Shown piece after piece: positions 13,492-23,292 of a DNA stretch of 23,996 nucleotides. The notes beneath the pieces are model-generated. The model made no database searches. It had not been told where the DNA came from and saw nothing but the letters and a program-made list of their open reading frames with translations. The stretch lies in assembly GCA_030592465.1 (NCBI GenBank), contig JAUVJB010000012.1, forward strand, positions 1-23,996, given 5' to 3'. A program made the translations under genes and the position numbers. Numbering within the stretch: position 1 is the stretch's first letter; the number at the start of each line of letters is the position of its first letter. The DNA comes from Bacteroidota bacterium. Lineage in GTDB: Bacteria; Bacteroidota; Bacteroidia; Bacteroidales; B39-G9.

Positions 13492-16400
13492 TTAAAATGA
13501 ATTCAAATCAATTGGTCTTAAAGCACCAAACCATTTAAGAATTTTTTCACCAACTCCTTCAACATCAATGTGAATAATATAAACTCCACTTGCTATTGAA
13601 ATACCGTAAGTATTTTTCAAATCCCAATCAACATAAGTTTGTTCACTATCTTTTTTAAATCTTTTTACTAAATTTCCATTAATAGTATAAATTGAAATAG
13701 TACATGTTTTTGGCAGATTTGTTATCTTAATCAAATTATCGAGTTGTGATTGTTCATATTCCGAATAACCATAATATGGGTTTGGAACAACATTAATTTT
13801 GTCAAGTGAATTTTTAATTGTCGTTAAATCACTTTTTTGAGCACTTAATTCCGAAGTATTAAACTTGAACATTGGGTAATTTCCATTTTCAGGATTATCT
13901 TTTGCAAAATCTCCAACTCCAACAAAATATGGATTTGCAATACGTAATTTTATGGTTACTTCATTATCAGGCATTTGATCATAAGTCTTAAATTCATAAT
14001 CAGGATTTGCAAGAGGTATTGCTGTCCACATAGCGTTCTTAAAAACATTTTTTTTATCTGAGCTTGAGCCATATTTTAATTTATCATAAATATATCTGCC
14101 TTCATCATAAGCCGGCATATAAGTTAAAAATTGATTATTGTGACCTATTATATAAATATAATGTTTGCCACCAAATAGAACTTTTCCTGAAAAACCACTT
14201 GTTGCCTGATATAATTCGTCATAAATGTTGCTTGTAGGATTCCACAACATATCGCGACCATTTTCACCAACAAGCCAGGAGTCTTCGCCAAAAATAATGT
14301 TCAATCTCTCACCTGTCTCAACATCAATTGCATAACCGGGGAACCAACCCATTCCTGTTTCTCCAACATAATTCGGGTTATTGATATTCAATGAATCGTC
14401 GCCGGAGCCTTGAGTTGCAAAACTTCCGTTTTTATCAACAGATTCTGATGCTCTTAAGTCAAATCTCGAAACATGACCCTGTGATAAAGGATTACCACTT
14501 TCGCTTTCACACATTTCAACAACAGGACTACGTGTCCATTTAGTTTGATCTTTAGTTATTACAAGGTCAACACTTGATAAACGATATTGTGTAAATAGAA
14601 TATTCTCGGAAGGTCTGGAATTTCTGAGAACCGGGCCATATTCCGCCTGTGAAGTTAAACCATAAGGAGCCCATGTACCACCGAGAACTTTTTCATATAT
14701 TTGTTTATCATCTATTCCCACATAATCGTTTATTTTAGAATTATTTTCGTCTATTAATGTTCCAACACGTATCCAGTTTTGCGGATCGTCTCCTTCTTTA
14801 TCAGGTAAGAACGACAGCCATGCAGGTGTTTCATGTTCATAAGTAAACGAAGCACTTATGAATCCATTATTTTTAGGTTCAATACCGGTAAATTTACTGT
14901 GATTTTCACCCACAAAGTCAACTTGTGAAATTGTAACTGAAATACCCCATTGAGGTAATAGTTTTTCATCAGAATATCTAAACCATGAATCTGAAAAAAT
15001 TGTATCAGAAGAAGTCTCTCCAAGTTTAATTATTTTCCATTTTGTATCAAATATTACCCCCCATGGACATGGTTTTGTCCAATCTAATGAATCACACATA
15101 TAATTTAACGAATCATACCTATAATCATTAGCCGGTGCATTAAAATGAACAGAATCAGGTTCAAATTTAATGATAAAGTCGGCATCAGGTACATTTAATG
15201 GGTCAATTACTTTAACATTAATTGGTCCTGAATTTTTTTTATATTTCACAACATCAGCTTTAAAAGGCTGTGAAGTTTTCGACATAATATTATCAATAGT
15301 TTCATCTGTTAAATCAAGATAATTATTTCCATTACCCAATCCCTCTATTAATTCAATTTGCGGGCAGTCTCCATACACTGAATTAAGAATAGTACCGTCA
15401 TTCATTTGTTCAGTATAATGAGGTATTGCTTCAATAACGTTAATTGTTCCACCTGCACCTTTACGACCTGCTTTGTATGGTGCTGTTTGAACACCAAGAG
15501 AAGATGAAGCTGTTTGGTCATAATGCTGATAATCGTTATCAGCATAAGCGATTGCTACAAAATAATATTTTTTATAATTAACAAGACGTTTATTACTTGT
15601 TTTAGCAAAAGCATCATCAGTAATTCTAAAAGTATGAACAATACCTTTATTTTCGCCATCAACTTCTTCAATCGGAATATTTGCATGCAACTCATCATCC
15701 CACACATAGTTAACAAGCTGTGCAATATCGTCTTTAATATCACACTGGAACACTAACCGTGCTAAATTAATATCATGAACATCAGAAAGAGAGACATAAT
15801 TATTAATTAACTGATAAACCTGATAACCCTGAAAATCAAAATACCTTTTTTCAACAGGAATAGTACTGGGAATAAAAGGGTCTTTACCATGATATTGTTC
15901 AAGGTAATTGTTTGAAGCAGGTTTGTTCCATAAATGGAAAATAAGTTCTTTGTCGAGTTCAACAATATCTATTTCAGGAGCATCAGGTCCGTCAAGCATT
16001 TGGAAACAGGCTTCAAATAATTTTTGAGCTTTATCGTCAGCTTTACGCACTTTATCAACAGAAGCCCATGCAGTAGATTGAGCACGAGCCCAAACAGCGC
16101 CAAGAGTAATATCGTTAACAGCACCGGGTTCTAATATAAAAGGACCTGCAGATTGTACAAATCTTCTATCTCCTCCGGTATTACCTTCTTCTATCTCTGA
16201 CCATTTAGCTTGTGGAATACCTGCTGTACCCCACCCACAAGGGTCGGTATCATTAGGAAACATAAAATCAGAAGCATCTCCACCAGTTTGATATCCTGTT
16301 CCACCATATTCTAATTTTGAACCATCTTTCCAAAAACCTCTAAGATAATTATAATATTCTACTGCAGTATATGGGTCTCCAACAGGTCCGGCACCATTAG

Positions 16401-17712
16401 TAAAATATATATATCTTCTCATACCCCATCGTTCATTATCAACAACGCCATCGCCAAAATTTAATCCGTTAATATTGCCATTAAATATGTTACCCTGACC
16501 TGCATAAACTTTTTTACCTGTAATTGGGTCTTTTCTATATCCATCTTGGCAACTCAATTTTCCATCCTCATCCCAACTTGATAAATTATCTTTACCATCA
16601 GTGTCCTGATAAGGACCCTCAAAAAAGTCAATTCCAATAGCAGGAGGATGTTCACCATAAGTAAATCCATTACCATCACCGTCTTTATCAGTAGCATTGT
16701 ATAAATAACCAAGTCCTTTATTTACATCACAACCGACAAAATCGTCTTTAGCATCACCAAGGTCGGCATCAGTCCAGACACCAAAATAAGCATCGGCTAA
16801 AGTATAAGTAGAACGATTAATTATCTGGTAGTTATAAAAAGTCATATTATTAAGTTCATCGTTTGTTGAGAAAGCAAAAGCCTGGGCTCTAAATTCCATA
16901 CCAATAGCAGCAGCACCTGGAGTAGAAGTATGAACATTGCCTTTATCGTTATATACCCACCATAATGTTTGGTCACCGAATAATTGAGAACTTTGATTGC
17001 CAAGATTTTCCGCCCTGCGTTCAGGTACCGAATTACATTCCTCTTCATTATCTAAATCATAATAAGGATAATCGCCATTATAAGGATTGTAATAGCCATC
17101 GCCGTCAACATCTTTAAAAGGAGCCAGGTAATAATCGTAAGCACCTTCGGCAGGACCGTGAGCAGGCCAGTTAATAATTACATCAGGAATAGAATATCCC
17201 GGATAATTTTTTGCTTTTGTTTCAGCATCAGAATTATACCAGGCTCTAAAAGTAGATACTTCATCTTTGGTTATTTTATAATGCCTGTCATATCTCATGC
17301 AAATATCAGGAGTAACACTGGCAATACCTTCGCCTGAAGAAATAAGAGGACCCGGCCAAAAATCAATGCCGCAATTTCCTCCTGAACGGTACATTGTAGC
17401 AGCTATACGTAATTGTCCGTTTACGTCAACACCACCAACCCAAATTGTTCCTCCATATAATGACATTTTTCCGGATCCCTTAGGGACTTCATAGCTTGCC
17501 TTATCACCATCAGTCCACATATCACCTGCATTAAGTATCATTGCCCTTACATTGTTTAAGTCAAGATAAGTTTTTGCCGACGGAGTTACACAACCTGCTG
17601 TATTAATAATTTTTGTTGATTTATTACTAGCATGGTTTTTATCTGCAAACGCATAATTTGAAATAAAAAAAGCTATAACCAATAATGCAATAAATTGTTT
17701 AATATTCTTCAT
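13492..17712 (-). CDS. Large secreted protein with type IX sorting domain
   Basis: The 1406-residue exported protein has a signal peptide at about 1-23 (ending NYAFA-DK). The early mature part has MSLYGGTIWVGGVDVNGQLRIAA followed by DFWPGPL, a block I recall from many uncharacterised T9SS-exported Bacteroidota proteins. Calcium-loop-like acidic motifs follow: DVDGDGYYNPYNGDYPYYD and DKDGDGN. The bulk of the protein is not assignable to an enzyme. From about 1309 it ends with a type A sorting domain (VPNPYYG, LPKTCTISIYTINGNLVKRF, WDLKN, ASGVYIIHI), with a tail ILKWFGALRPIDLNSF that is longer than usual. Gaps are 35 nt after the TonB receptor gene and about 36 nt before the PorV-like start. 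It is probably surface-anchored. Confidence 0.85.
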   Translation of the reverse strand: MKNIKQFIALLVIAFFISNYAFADKNHASNKSTKIINTAGCVTPSAKTYLDLNNVRAMILNAGDMWTDGDKASYEVPKGSGKMSLYGGTIWVGGVDVNGQLRIAATMYRSGGNCGIDFWPGPLISSGEGIASVTPDICMRYDRHYKITKDEVSTFRAWYNSDAETKAKNYPGYSIPDVIINWPAHGPAEGAYDYYLAPFKDVDGDGYYNPYNGDYPYYDLDNEEECNSVPERRAENLGNQSSQLFGDQTLWWVYNDKGNVHTSTPGAAAIGMEFRAQAFAFSTNDELNNMTFYNYQIINRSTYTLADAYFGVWTDADLGDAKDDFVGCDVNKGLGYLYNATDKDGDGNGFTYGEHPPAIGIDFFEGPYQDTDGKDNLSSWDEDGKLSCQDGYRKDPITGKKVYAGQGNIFNGNINGLNFGDGVVDNERWGMRRYIYFTNGAGPVGDPYTAVEYYNYLRGFWKDGSKLEYGGTGYQTGGDASDFMFPNDTDPCGWGTAGIPQAKWSEIEEGNTGGDRRFVQSAGPFILEPGAVNDITLGAVWARAQSTAWASVDKVRKADDKAQKLFEACFQMLDGPDAPEIDIVELDKELIFHLWNKPASNNYLEQYHGKDPFIPSTIPVEKRYFDFQGYQVYQLINNYVSLSDVHDINLARLVFQCDIKDDIAQLVNYVWDDELHANIPIEEVDGENKGIVHTFRITDDAFAKTSNKRLVNYKKYYFVAIAYADNDYQHYDQTASSSLGVQTAPYKAGRKGAGGTINVIEAIPHYTEQMNDGTILNSVYGDCPQIELIEGLGNGNNYLDLTDETIDNIMSKTSQPFKADVVKYKKNSGPINVKVIDPLNVPDADFIIKFEPDSVHFNAPANDYRYDSLNYMCDSLDWTKPCPWGVIFDTKWKIIKLGETSSDTIFSDSWFRYSDEKLLPQWGISVTISQVDFVGENHSKFTGIEPKNNGFISASFTYEHETPAWLSFLPDKEGDDPQNWIRVGTLIDENNSKINDYVGIDDKQIYEKVLGGTWAPYGLTSQAEYGPVLRNSRPSENILFTQYRLSSVDLVITKDQTKWTRSPVVEMCESESGNPLSQGHVSRFDLRASESVDKNGSFATQGSGDDSLNINNPNYVGETGMGWFPGYAIDVETGERLNIIFGEDSWLVGENGRDMLWNPTSNIYDELYQATSGFSGKVLFGGKHYIYIIGHNNQFLTYMPAYDEGRYIYDKLKYGSSSDKKNVFKNAMWTAIPLANPDYEFKTYDQMPDNEVTIKLRIANPYFVGVGDFAKDNPENGNYPMFKFNTSELSAQKSDLTTIKNSLDKINVVPNPYYGYSEYEQSQLDNLIKITNLPKTCTISIYTINGNLVKRFKKDSEQTYVDWDLKNTYGISIASGVYIIHIDVEGVGEKILKWFGALRPIDLNSF

Positions 17713-17747
17713 TTTTATATGATTTTAATTACATTCAAAATTATTTA

Positions 17748-20700
17748 TTAAAAATTAAGCATAATACCAAATCTTATTCTACGCGGTAAGCTATAACTTG
17801 CAGGGTTATTAATAATCATCTGGTAATAATTTCTATAAGCTTCAGGGGCGTTTTGAGAATTAATTTCATTTTGATACATTGCAGCAGTCAAATATCCGTT
17901 GTCTTCAGCATTACCTGTTGTTTCATAAACATTAAGGATGTTTTCAGTATCAAGCAGGTTTGCAATATCAACATAAACGTTTAAAGAAGCATGGTGTTTA
18001 TTTTCATTTTCGCTCTTGCCAAAATTCAAATCAAAATCTTTATCAATTCTCATATTAATTGTGGTTCTCCATGGTTTATTTGAACCATTTATACTTCCAA
18101 TTAAATAATTAGTACCAATTTCACGTTTACTGTAAGGAGTACCTGAACTTGTATTTATTATGGCATTAACACCTGAATTAGCAAAAATATCTTCCCCGAA
18201 TAATCTGGGTCCTCTATAATCTTTACCACTTGGGAAACGATAATCAACAGTAGTAACAATAGCATGACGAACATCAAAGTCATAAGGCATAGTTGCTCTC
18301 AAATTTGGTTGACCGGCTGCAATTAAATTGGCAGCAGAAGTTGCATTTGAGCCTGTTCCGTTAGCAAACTGCAAAGTATAACTTGCTCTAAAACTTACAT
18401 TATTAGTCCTGCGTAAATCATAGGTTGCAGTAAATCCTTTAACAGTACCAAAGTCAATATTTCCCCATGTTTTATAATTAACGGGATAAGCACCCATGAC
18501 GTAAATAATTTGAGCCATATCTCTCATTTCTCTATAGAAAGATGATAATTTTAATGAAGAAGTAGAGCTAATTTTTTGTTGGAACCCAAACTCATAATCA
18601 ATGGTTTTTTCAGGTTTTAAGTCGGGATTGTTTAAATAAGCATCTGCGTTTTTATAAATAAACAAATAGTCAATAGGGTCTAATCTACCTCTACCCACCG
18701 GACGCTTAGTAAGCACATCGTAATGAGCAAAGAACAAAGCTTCGTCAGAAATAGGGAAAGAGAACGAAATACGAGGCATTACAGAAATCTGAGGCTCGTA
18801 ATCGGTAAAAGAATTAATGAAACTAGTACCTCCAACTTTATCGTTAGGGTCAATTAAATATGGAGATATACCTGTTGATGAATAAATTATAGTAGGGTCG
18901 TTTAATTCATTACCGGAAGCATCGAACCATGTTGACCCGCTTCGATAACCAATAATCTCACTGGGGTCATTAATATTATCAACATAAACAGTTGCCCCAT
19001 CACCAATACCTTGGGGGACAGATGTGTTTTGAATAATACCGCGTGGGTCGTTTTCTCCCACCTTATATGTTTCAAACATTAAATATTTATCTTTTAATAC
19101 TTTTTGATTTGCATCATATCTGTCAACACGAAGACCAACATTAAACACAAGGTCGTTAAATGCAAATTTGTCTTGAATATAACCTGACACATAAGTTGGT
19201 TGAGATGGTGCAAGTTCTCTTTTATATCTGACATTTCCGAGAGGATCGGTATATGTTGCGGTAAAAAAATCTTCAAAACTCGGATTGTTGTCAAGGCGTT
19301 TACCATGATGGTCGTAACCATAATATGTTACATAATTATAACCACTATTTAATAACTCATCTGCACTAAAATAATCAATTGATAAGTCTTCGGGGGAGTA
19401 AGAATCAATGTCAACCCATTGTGTGCTTTGTGCATCAATACCATGAGCCTGACGGAAGTTAATATCAAATAATGTTTGAGCGTTAGGATTATAAATTCTA
19501 TTATAACTAACGGTGTCATTAAAAATACGATTACCTTCTGTGTCTAATACATAATTACCTGAAGCATCGGTAACATATCCAATTTGAGGATTTGCATAAT
19601 TAAGTTCAAGAATATGGAAATTAGTTAAATCTCTTGCAAGAGTCCATAATTCAACAGGACCTAAGCCTGAGTTATCTCCAATTGAAAAATATCTGTCGCT
19701 GCGTTGTTCAAATTCAAAACCAAGAGATATTGCATGGTCTTTAATATCGGCAGAACCTGCAGCTGAAATGCTAAATTGAGAATCGTCGATTTTAGTATAT
19801 TTGTCATATTGTTCACCCGGGCTTGAATATAAACCATAGATTGATTTAGGTTTTTGTCCGTTTAACAAACCTCCTCCACTTTGAACCATTACAGAATTTT
19901 CGTAATGATCTTGTGTCTCATTATATAAATTATAGTAACGGTCGGTATAATTTGCGATTTCAGGATTTAGGTCTGCACGGGTAAATGAGTAAAGAGTATC
20001 AACAAATCCGTTTTGCAACCAGCCTATTTTGCCTGAAATACTATCAATACCATATCCATAAGAATTTAACTTATATGTCTGAAATTGACCAACATAACCA
20101 TAGTCGAAAAAATTATCTTTATGAGAATCATCTTCATATACTTGATCATATTTAGAATAATCGGCTTGTATTGAGTAATAAGCATTTTTTATTGTTGATG
20201 TTGATTTATCCTCTTTTGTTTTATTTGGAAATTTTTGAGTGAACCTTACAAAAGTTCTCCATGTTGTTGCTGTTGCTTCCGGATAATTGTCCCAGTTGCA
20301 CAAACTATTTGCGTAACCCCCTCGGCTTGTAAAACTATATGAATGGCGGTTTAAATAATTGAAGTTACCGCCAATAGTAATATTAGTATTTTTTGAGGGT
20401 TTAATATCAAATTTCCCTGAAACAGTTGCTCCGTATCGTCCTACATTTTTACGAGTAGTAATTTTTTCAAAACTGTCTTTTTGTAAATAATCAGCAGACA
20501 AGGTAGTAACATTACCGGTAGCAGAAGGAATAATCGGGTTGCTTATGATGCTGTCAAGAACATTGTCTTTCATTTTCCACATTCCAATAGCAGAAGGATT
20601 ATCGTCTTCAACATAAGTTAGCTCACCTGATAAAAAAAATCCTGCAATAGGAGTTTTAGTAACTTTAGTTGCATCGTTAGGGTCAACAGTTTTTTTAGAA

Positions 20701-21473
20701 AATAAAGGGCCCGATAAACTTAATCCGAGAAGGTTATCGTTAAAATTATCTAAAAGTTTAGAAGTACACAACTCAATTCCGCCAAACATTGTACGAGAAG
20801 GTCCTTTAGTTGTAATACTAATAATACCACCTGTGGCATCACCATATTTAGCAGGCAAACCGCCGGCAACAACTGATACCTGTTCAATAGCTGATTTAGG
20901 CAAACTTTTTGAACCGCGAACTTTAACACCGTCAATATAATAAGTTGTAGCCTCTTGACGAGCACCACGCACGCTTTTTATTTCACCGTCTTCCTGATAT
21001 ACACCTCCGACCGTTGCAGCAACAGATTCTGCCGAACGACCTGACATTTTAGCAATGTCGTCAGAAGTAACAGTTCCCCCTGTCTGGGTGTTGTCTTTAT
21101 CAATTAACGGAACTTTATAATCAACAATAACAATCTCTTCAAGTTGTTCACTTGAAGATTCTAACTCAAGGTCAAGAAATCTGATTTTGTCGGCATAAAC
21201 AAGAACACCATTCATTTGCAATGTTGAATAACCAACATAAGATGCTTTTACCACAAATTTCCCTGCGGGTATAGGTTTGATTGTATAGTTACCATCAAAA
21301 TCGGATGTTCCGCCTCCTACCATATTCCCGTTTAGTTCAACAACAATATTGGCAAAAGGAACAGGTTCCTTTGTTGATTTATCAATAATTTTACCCTTTA
21401 AAGCTCCTGATTGGGCATATAACCCAATTGAAAATAAGGAAACAAAAATAATAAGAAGTAATTTTTTAATCAT
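17748..21473 (-). CDS. TonB-dependent outer membrane receptor
   Basis: The 1241-residue receptor has a signal peptide (1-20, ending LYA-QSG), then a carboxypeptidase-regulatory-like beta-sandwich (about 25-107; GKIIDKSTKEPVPFANIVV, DFDGNYTIKPIPAGKF). A plug domain follows (about 128-225) with SVRGARQEATTYYIDGVKV and a segment ending GDATGGIISITTKGP. The long C-terminal region is a 22-strand-type barrel that ends in Phe (RRIRFGIMLNF) as expected. It moves a ligand across the outer membrane using TonB energy. The ligand is not evident and no SusD-like partner is encoded here; instead the T9SS cargo and PorV-like genes follow. It is the first gene of the operon. The upstream 120 nt hold only a weak promoter candidate. 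Confidence 0.95.
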   Translation of the reverse strand: MIKKLLLIIFVSLFSIGLYAQSGALKGKIIDKSTKEPVPFANIVVELNGNMVGGGTSDFDGNYTIKPIPAGKFVVKASYVGYSTLQMNGVLVYADKIRFLDLELESSSEQLEEIVIVDYKVPLIDKDNTQTGGTVTSDDIAKMSGRSAESVAATVGGVYQEDGEIKSVRGARQEATTYYIDGVKVRGSKSLPKSAIEQVSVVAGGLPAKYGDATGGIISITTKGPSRTMFGGIELCTSKLLDNFNDNLLGLSLSGPLFSKKTVDPNDATKVTKTPIAGFFLSGELTYVEDDNPSAIGMWKMKDNVLDSIISNPIIPSATGNVTTLSADYLQKDSFEKITTRKNVGRYGATVSGKFDIKPSKNTNITIGGNFNYLNRHSYSFTSRGGYANSLCNWDNYPEATATTWRTFVRFTQKFPNKTKEDKSTSTIKNAYYSIQADYSKYDQVYEDDSHKDNFFDYGYVGQFQTYKLNSYGYGIDSISGKIGWLQNGFVDTLYSFTRADLNPEIANYTDRYYNLYNETQDHYENSVMVQSGGGLLNGQKPKSIYGLYSSPGEQYDKYTKIDDSQFSISAAGSADIKDHAISLGFEFEQRSDRYFSIGDNSGLGPVELWTLARDLTNFHILELNYANPQIGYVTDASGNYVLDTEGNRIFNDTVSYNRIYNPNAQTLFDINFRQAHGIDAQSTQWVDIDSYSPEDLSIDYFSADELLNSGYNYVTYYGYDHHGKRLDNNPSFEDFFTATYTDPLGNVRYKRELAPSQPTYVSGYIQDKFAFNDLVFNVGLRVDRYDANQKVLKDKYLMFETYKVGENDPRGIIQNTSVPQGIGDGATVYVDNINDPSEIIGYRSGSTWFDASGNELNDPTIIYSSTGISPYLIDPNDKVGGTSFINSFTDYEPQISVMPRISFSFPISDEALFFAHYDVLTKRPVGRGRLDPIDYLFIYKNADAYLNNPDLKPEKTIDYEFGFQQKISSTSSLKLSSFYREMRDMAQIIYVMGAYPVNYKTWGNIDFGTVKGFTATYDLRRTNNVSFRASYTLQFANGTGSNATSAANLIAAGQPNLRATMPYDFDVRHAIVTTVDYRFPSGKDYRGPRLFGEDIFANSGVNAIINTSSGTPYSKREIGTNYLIGSINGSNKPWRTTINMRIDKDFDLNFGKSENENKHHASLNVYVDIANLLDTENILNVYETTGNAEDNGYLTAAMYQNEINSQNAPEAYRNYYQMIINNPASYSLPRRIRFGIMLNF

Positions 21474-21593
21474 AGTGAATTATTTTTGATATAAATTAAA
21501 AATTTTCTCTGTAAATAATAATTTGTAAATATATACAATAATATGTAATAGTTCCAAAAAAACAGTATTAAAAATTTTAATAACTTTTATGTT

Positions 21594-21983
21594 TTAAAAC
21601 TCTTTCCTTTTCAAAATTTCAGTATATACAATAGCTTGCGGCAAGTCAAAATTCTCTAAAACATTAAAATTTCTTTCAGGTTCTTGTTCTTCAAAATGTG
21701 GTTTGTCGCTCGTTTTATTATTTGCAGTTTGCTTTGTATTAGATTTTTCTGTTGGTTGAATATTTTTTGTCAGTGATTCTGTTTTTTTGTATGATTCATC
21801 AACCGGTGGTGTATCAAAATTATCACCTAAAATTGTAGAAATTATGTTTGACGAGTCAAATTGGTCAGGTTTATCTGCAACTTTTTGATTTGTTTGGTTT
21901 TTTTTATTTTTTTTTAATAAGCTAAAAAGAATTGAAGCAATTATAATTATTATATAAACTATTGTATCAGTATTGCCTTTCAT
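21594..21983 (-). CDS. Small single-TM protein with acidic tail
   Basis: The 129-residue protein starts at the ATG at 21983, giving MKGNTDTIVYIIIIIASILFSLLKK (one membrane helix, residues about 8-22, then a basic stop). A longer start at 22013 is unlikely, as it would fall on the -7 box of the predicted promoter. The middle is a low-complexity Lys/Thr/Asn/Asp linker. The last residues NFDLPQAIVYTEILKRKEF look conserved; I recall a similar 'FDLrkAvIYSEIL' ending on short membrane proteins of Bacteroidales, so it may be a docking motif. Function unknown. Confidence 0.7.
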   Translation of the reverse strand: MKGNTDTIVYIIIIIASILFSLLKKNKKNQTNQKVADKPDQFDSSNIISTILGDNFDTPPVDESYKKTESLTKNIQPTEKSNTKQTANNKTSDKPHFEEQEPERNFNVLENFDLPQAIVYTEILKRKEF

Positions 21984-22010
21984 ATTTTTTACTTTAACAA
22001 AATTAAGACA

Positions 22011-22018
22011 CAAATGTA
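22011..22018 (-). promoter_or_regulatory. Candidate -7 box for the small membrane protein gene
   Basis: On the minus strand the sequence is TACATTTG (22018 to 22011), matching TAnnTTTG. A start near 22005 would leave a leader of about 22 nt before the ATG at 21983. No -33 TTTG is visible, so confidence is limited. Confidence 0.4.
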
Positions 22019-22159
22019 TAAATATAAAAATATTTTATCTAATTTTTTAATTAATTTTTTTGTTTTTAAGTTTTACCTTAAATTCGTAAGCTAATATTAT
22101 TGTATCTGTACGAAAATTCTGTAATCTGCTCTATTATTGATATTGAATAATAAAAACCG

Positions 22160-22175
22160 TCCGCCGGCTGGAGGA
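22160..22175. repeat. Degenerate copy of the 16-bp palindrome
   Basis: TCCGCCGGCTGGAGGA matches the family at 14 of 16 positions; one pair is broken (G4-A13) and one becomes a G-T pair. It is followed by a 9-bp-stem hairpin at 22177-22204. Confidence 0.55.
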
Positions 22176-22262
22176 TAAGCAATCTCCTGATGTACAGATT
22201 GCTTTCCCGAAGGATAAATAATTTTTCAGAGTTGACTTATAGTAATAAATATTGAATATTTG

Positions 22263-22270
22263 TATATTTG
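22263..22270 (+). promoter_or_regulatory. Candidate -7 box for ftsX
   Basis: TATATTTG matches TAnnTTTG, 37 nt ahead of the ftsX ATG. A TTG at 22232 is too far for the usual 19-21 nt spacing, so the -33 element is weak or absent. Confidence 0.5.
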
Positions 22271-22307
22271 CATTTTTGAAAAATTAAATTAGTTTAATTT
22301 TGAGTAG

Positions 22308-23186
22308 ATGACCAAAGCAGAGACAAAATTATCAAAACGCAAATTAAGAAGTTCATACCTTACATCTGTTGTAAGTATTTCTTTGGTTTTGTTTATGTTG
22401 GGATTAATGGGATTGTTAATTTTAAATGCAAAGAAATTATCAAATCATGTAAAAGAAAATGTTGGTTTTTCGGTAATACTAAAAAATGACGTTAAAGAAG
22501 TTGATATGATTCGTTTACAAAAAAATTTAGACGCATCAGATTTTGTAAAATCCACCGAATTTATTACCAAAGAGAAAGCCGCACAAGATTTACAAAAAGA
22601 TTTAGGCGAAGATTTTATCAATTTTTTAGGCTACAATCCATTATTAGCATCAATAGAAATAAAATTAAATGCTAATTATGCTAATAACGACAGCCTATCA
22701 GTTATTGAAAAGAAACTACGAACATATCCGCAAATTAAAGAAGTTTTTTATCAAAAGAATTTAATTAATCTGATAAATGAAAATATTAAACGACTTGGGT
22801 TAATAATTTTACTTTTTAGCATTTTGTTATTGTTTATTTCAATAGCGTTAATAAATAATACTATTCGTCTAACAATTTATTCCAAAAGATTTTTAATTAA
22901 TACTATGCAATTAGTTGGGGCAACACGGCGTTTTATACGTGCACCGTTTATAGGAAGAAGTGTTGTTCATGGTATTGTCGGTGCCATTATTGCAGTTAGC
23001 CTCTTATCTGTATTAATCTATTTTGTTCAAAGAGAGCTTACAGGATTGTTGCTGTTTCAAGAAATTGATATTATTGCAATATTATTTCTGTCTGTAATGA
23101 TGCTTGGTATTTTTATAGCATTAGTTTCAACTTACGTTGCTGTTAATAAATATTTAAGAATAAAAACAGACGATTTATATTATTAG
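22308..23186 (+). CDS. ftsX: Cell division ABC-type membrane subunit FtsX
   Basis: FtsX is the inner-membrane partner of the FtsE ATPase. Together they activate septal peptidoglycan hydrolases during division. The 292-residue product has the expected layout: cytoplasmic N-terminus, TM1 (about 20-40), a periplasmic domain (45-160) with FSVILKNDV and KEKAAQDL, then TM2 (163-183), TM3 (216-240) and TM4 (254-280). The coupling segment NNTIRLTIYSKRFLINTMQLVGATRRFIRAPF (183-214) is diagnostic. ftsE is not adjacent, which is usual in Bacteroidota. A DUF3098 gene follows, as is typical in this phylum. Confidence 0.95.
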   Translation: MTKAETKLSKRKLRSSYLTSVVSISLVLFMLGLMGLLILNAKKLSNHVKENVGFSVILKNDVKEVDMIRLQKNLDASDFVKSTEFITKEKAAQDLQKDLGEDFINFLGYNPLLASIEIKLNANYANNDSLSVIEKKLRTYPQIKEVFYQKNLINLINENIKRLGLIILLFSILLLFISIALINNTIRLTIYSKRFLINTMQLVGATRRFIRAPFIGRSVVHGIVGAIIAVSLLSVLIYFVQRELTGLLLFQEIDIIAILFLSVMMLGIFIALVSTYVAVNKYLRIKTDDLYY

Positions 23187-23202
23187 TTTAAGTTTAGGAA
23201 AG

Positions 23203-23234
23203 TTTGATGTTTGAACTTACCTTTGCTAACTTTG
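23203..23234 (+). promoter_or_regulatory. Bacteroidota-type promoter of the DUF3098 gene
   Basis: TTTG at 23203-23206 and TAACTTTG at 23227-23234 have a 20-nt spacer, an excellent fit. Transcription should start near 23241, with a leader of about 50 nt. The DUF3098 gene can thus be expressed apart from ftsX. Confidence 0.8.
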
Positions 23235-23292
23235 CATGAAATAAGAAATTGATATTTACTTAATTATGAAATTTTAATAAAAATATAAACAA

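Larger units (their letters stand above)
22019..22307. other. Divergent intergenic region
   Basis: It holds a degenerate REP-like palindrome (22160-22175), a 9-bp inverted repeat (AAGCAATCT 22177-22185, AGATTGCTT 22196-22204) and the candidate ftsX -7 box. No gene seen. Confidence 0.5.

Noticed and set aside
15514..15756. Plus-strand frames inside the large minus-strand genes
   Set aside because: These lie within well-supported long coding regions and have low-complexity composition; they are shadows, as are the frames near 12433, 17297 and 237.
22232..22260. Sigma-70-type promoter TTGACT for ftsX
   Set aside because: No good -10 lies at 17 nt, and the phylum uses the TAnnTTTG type; the box at 22263 is a better candidate.
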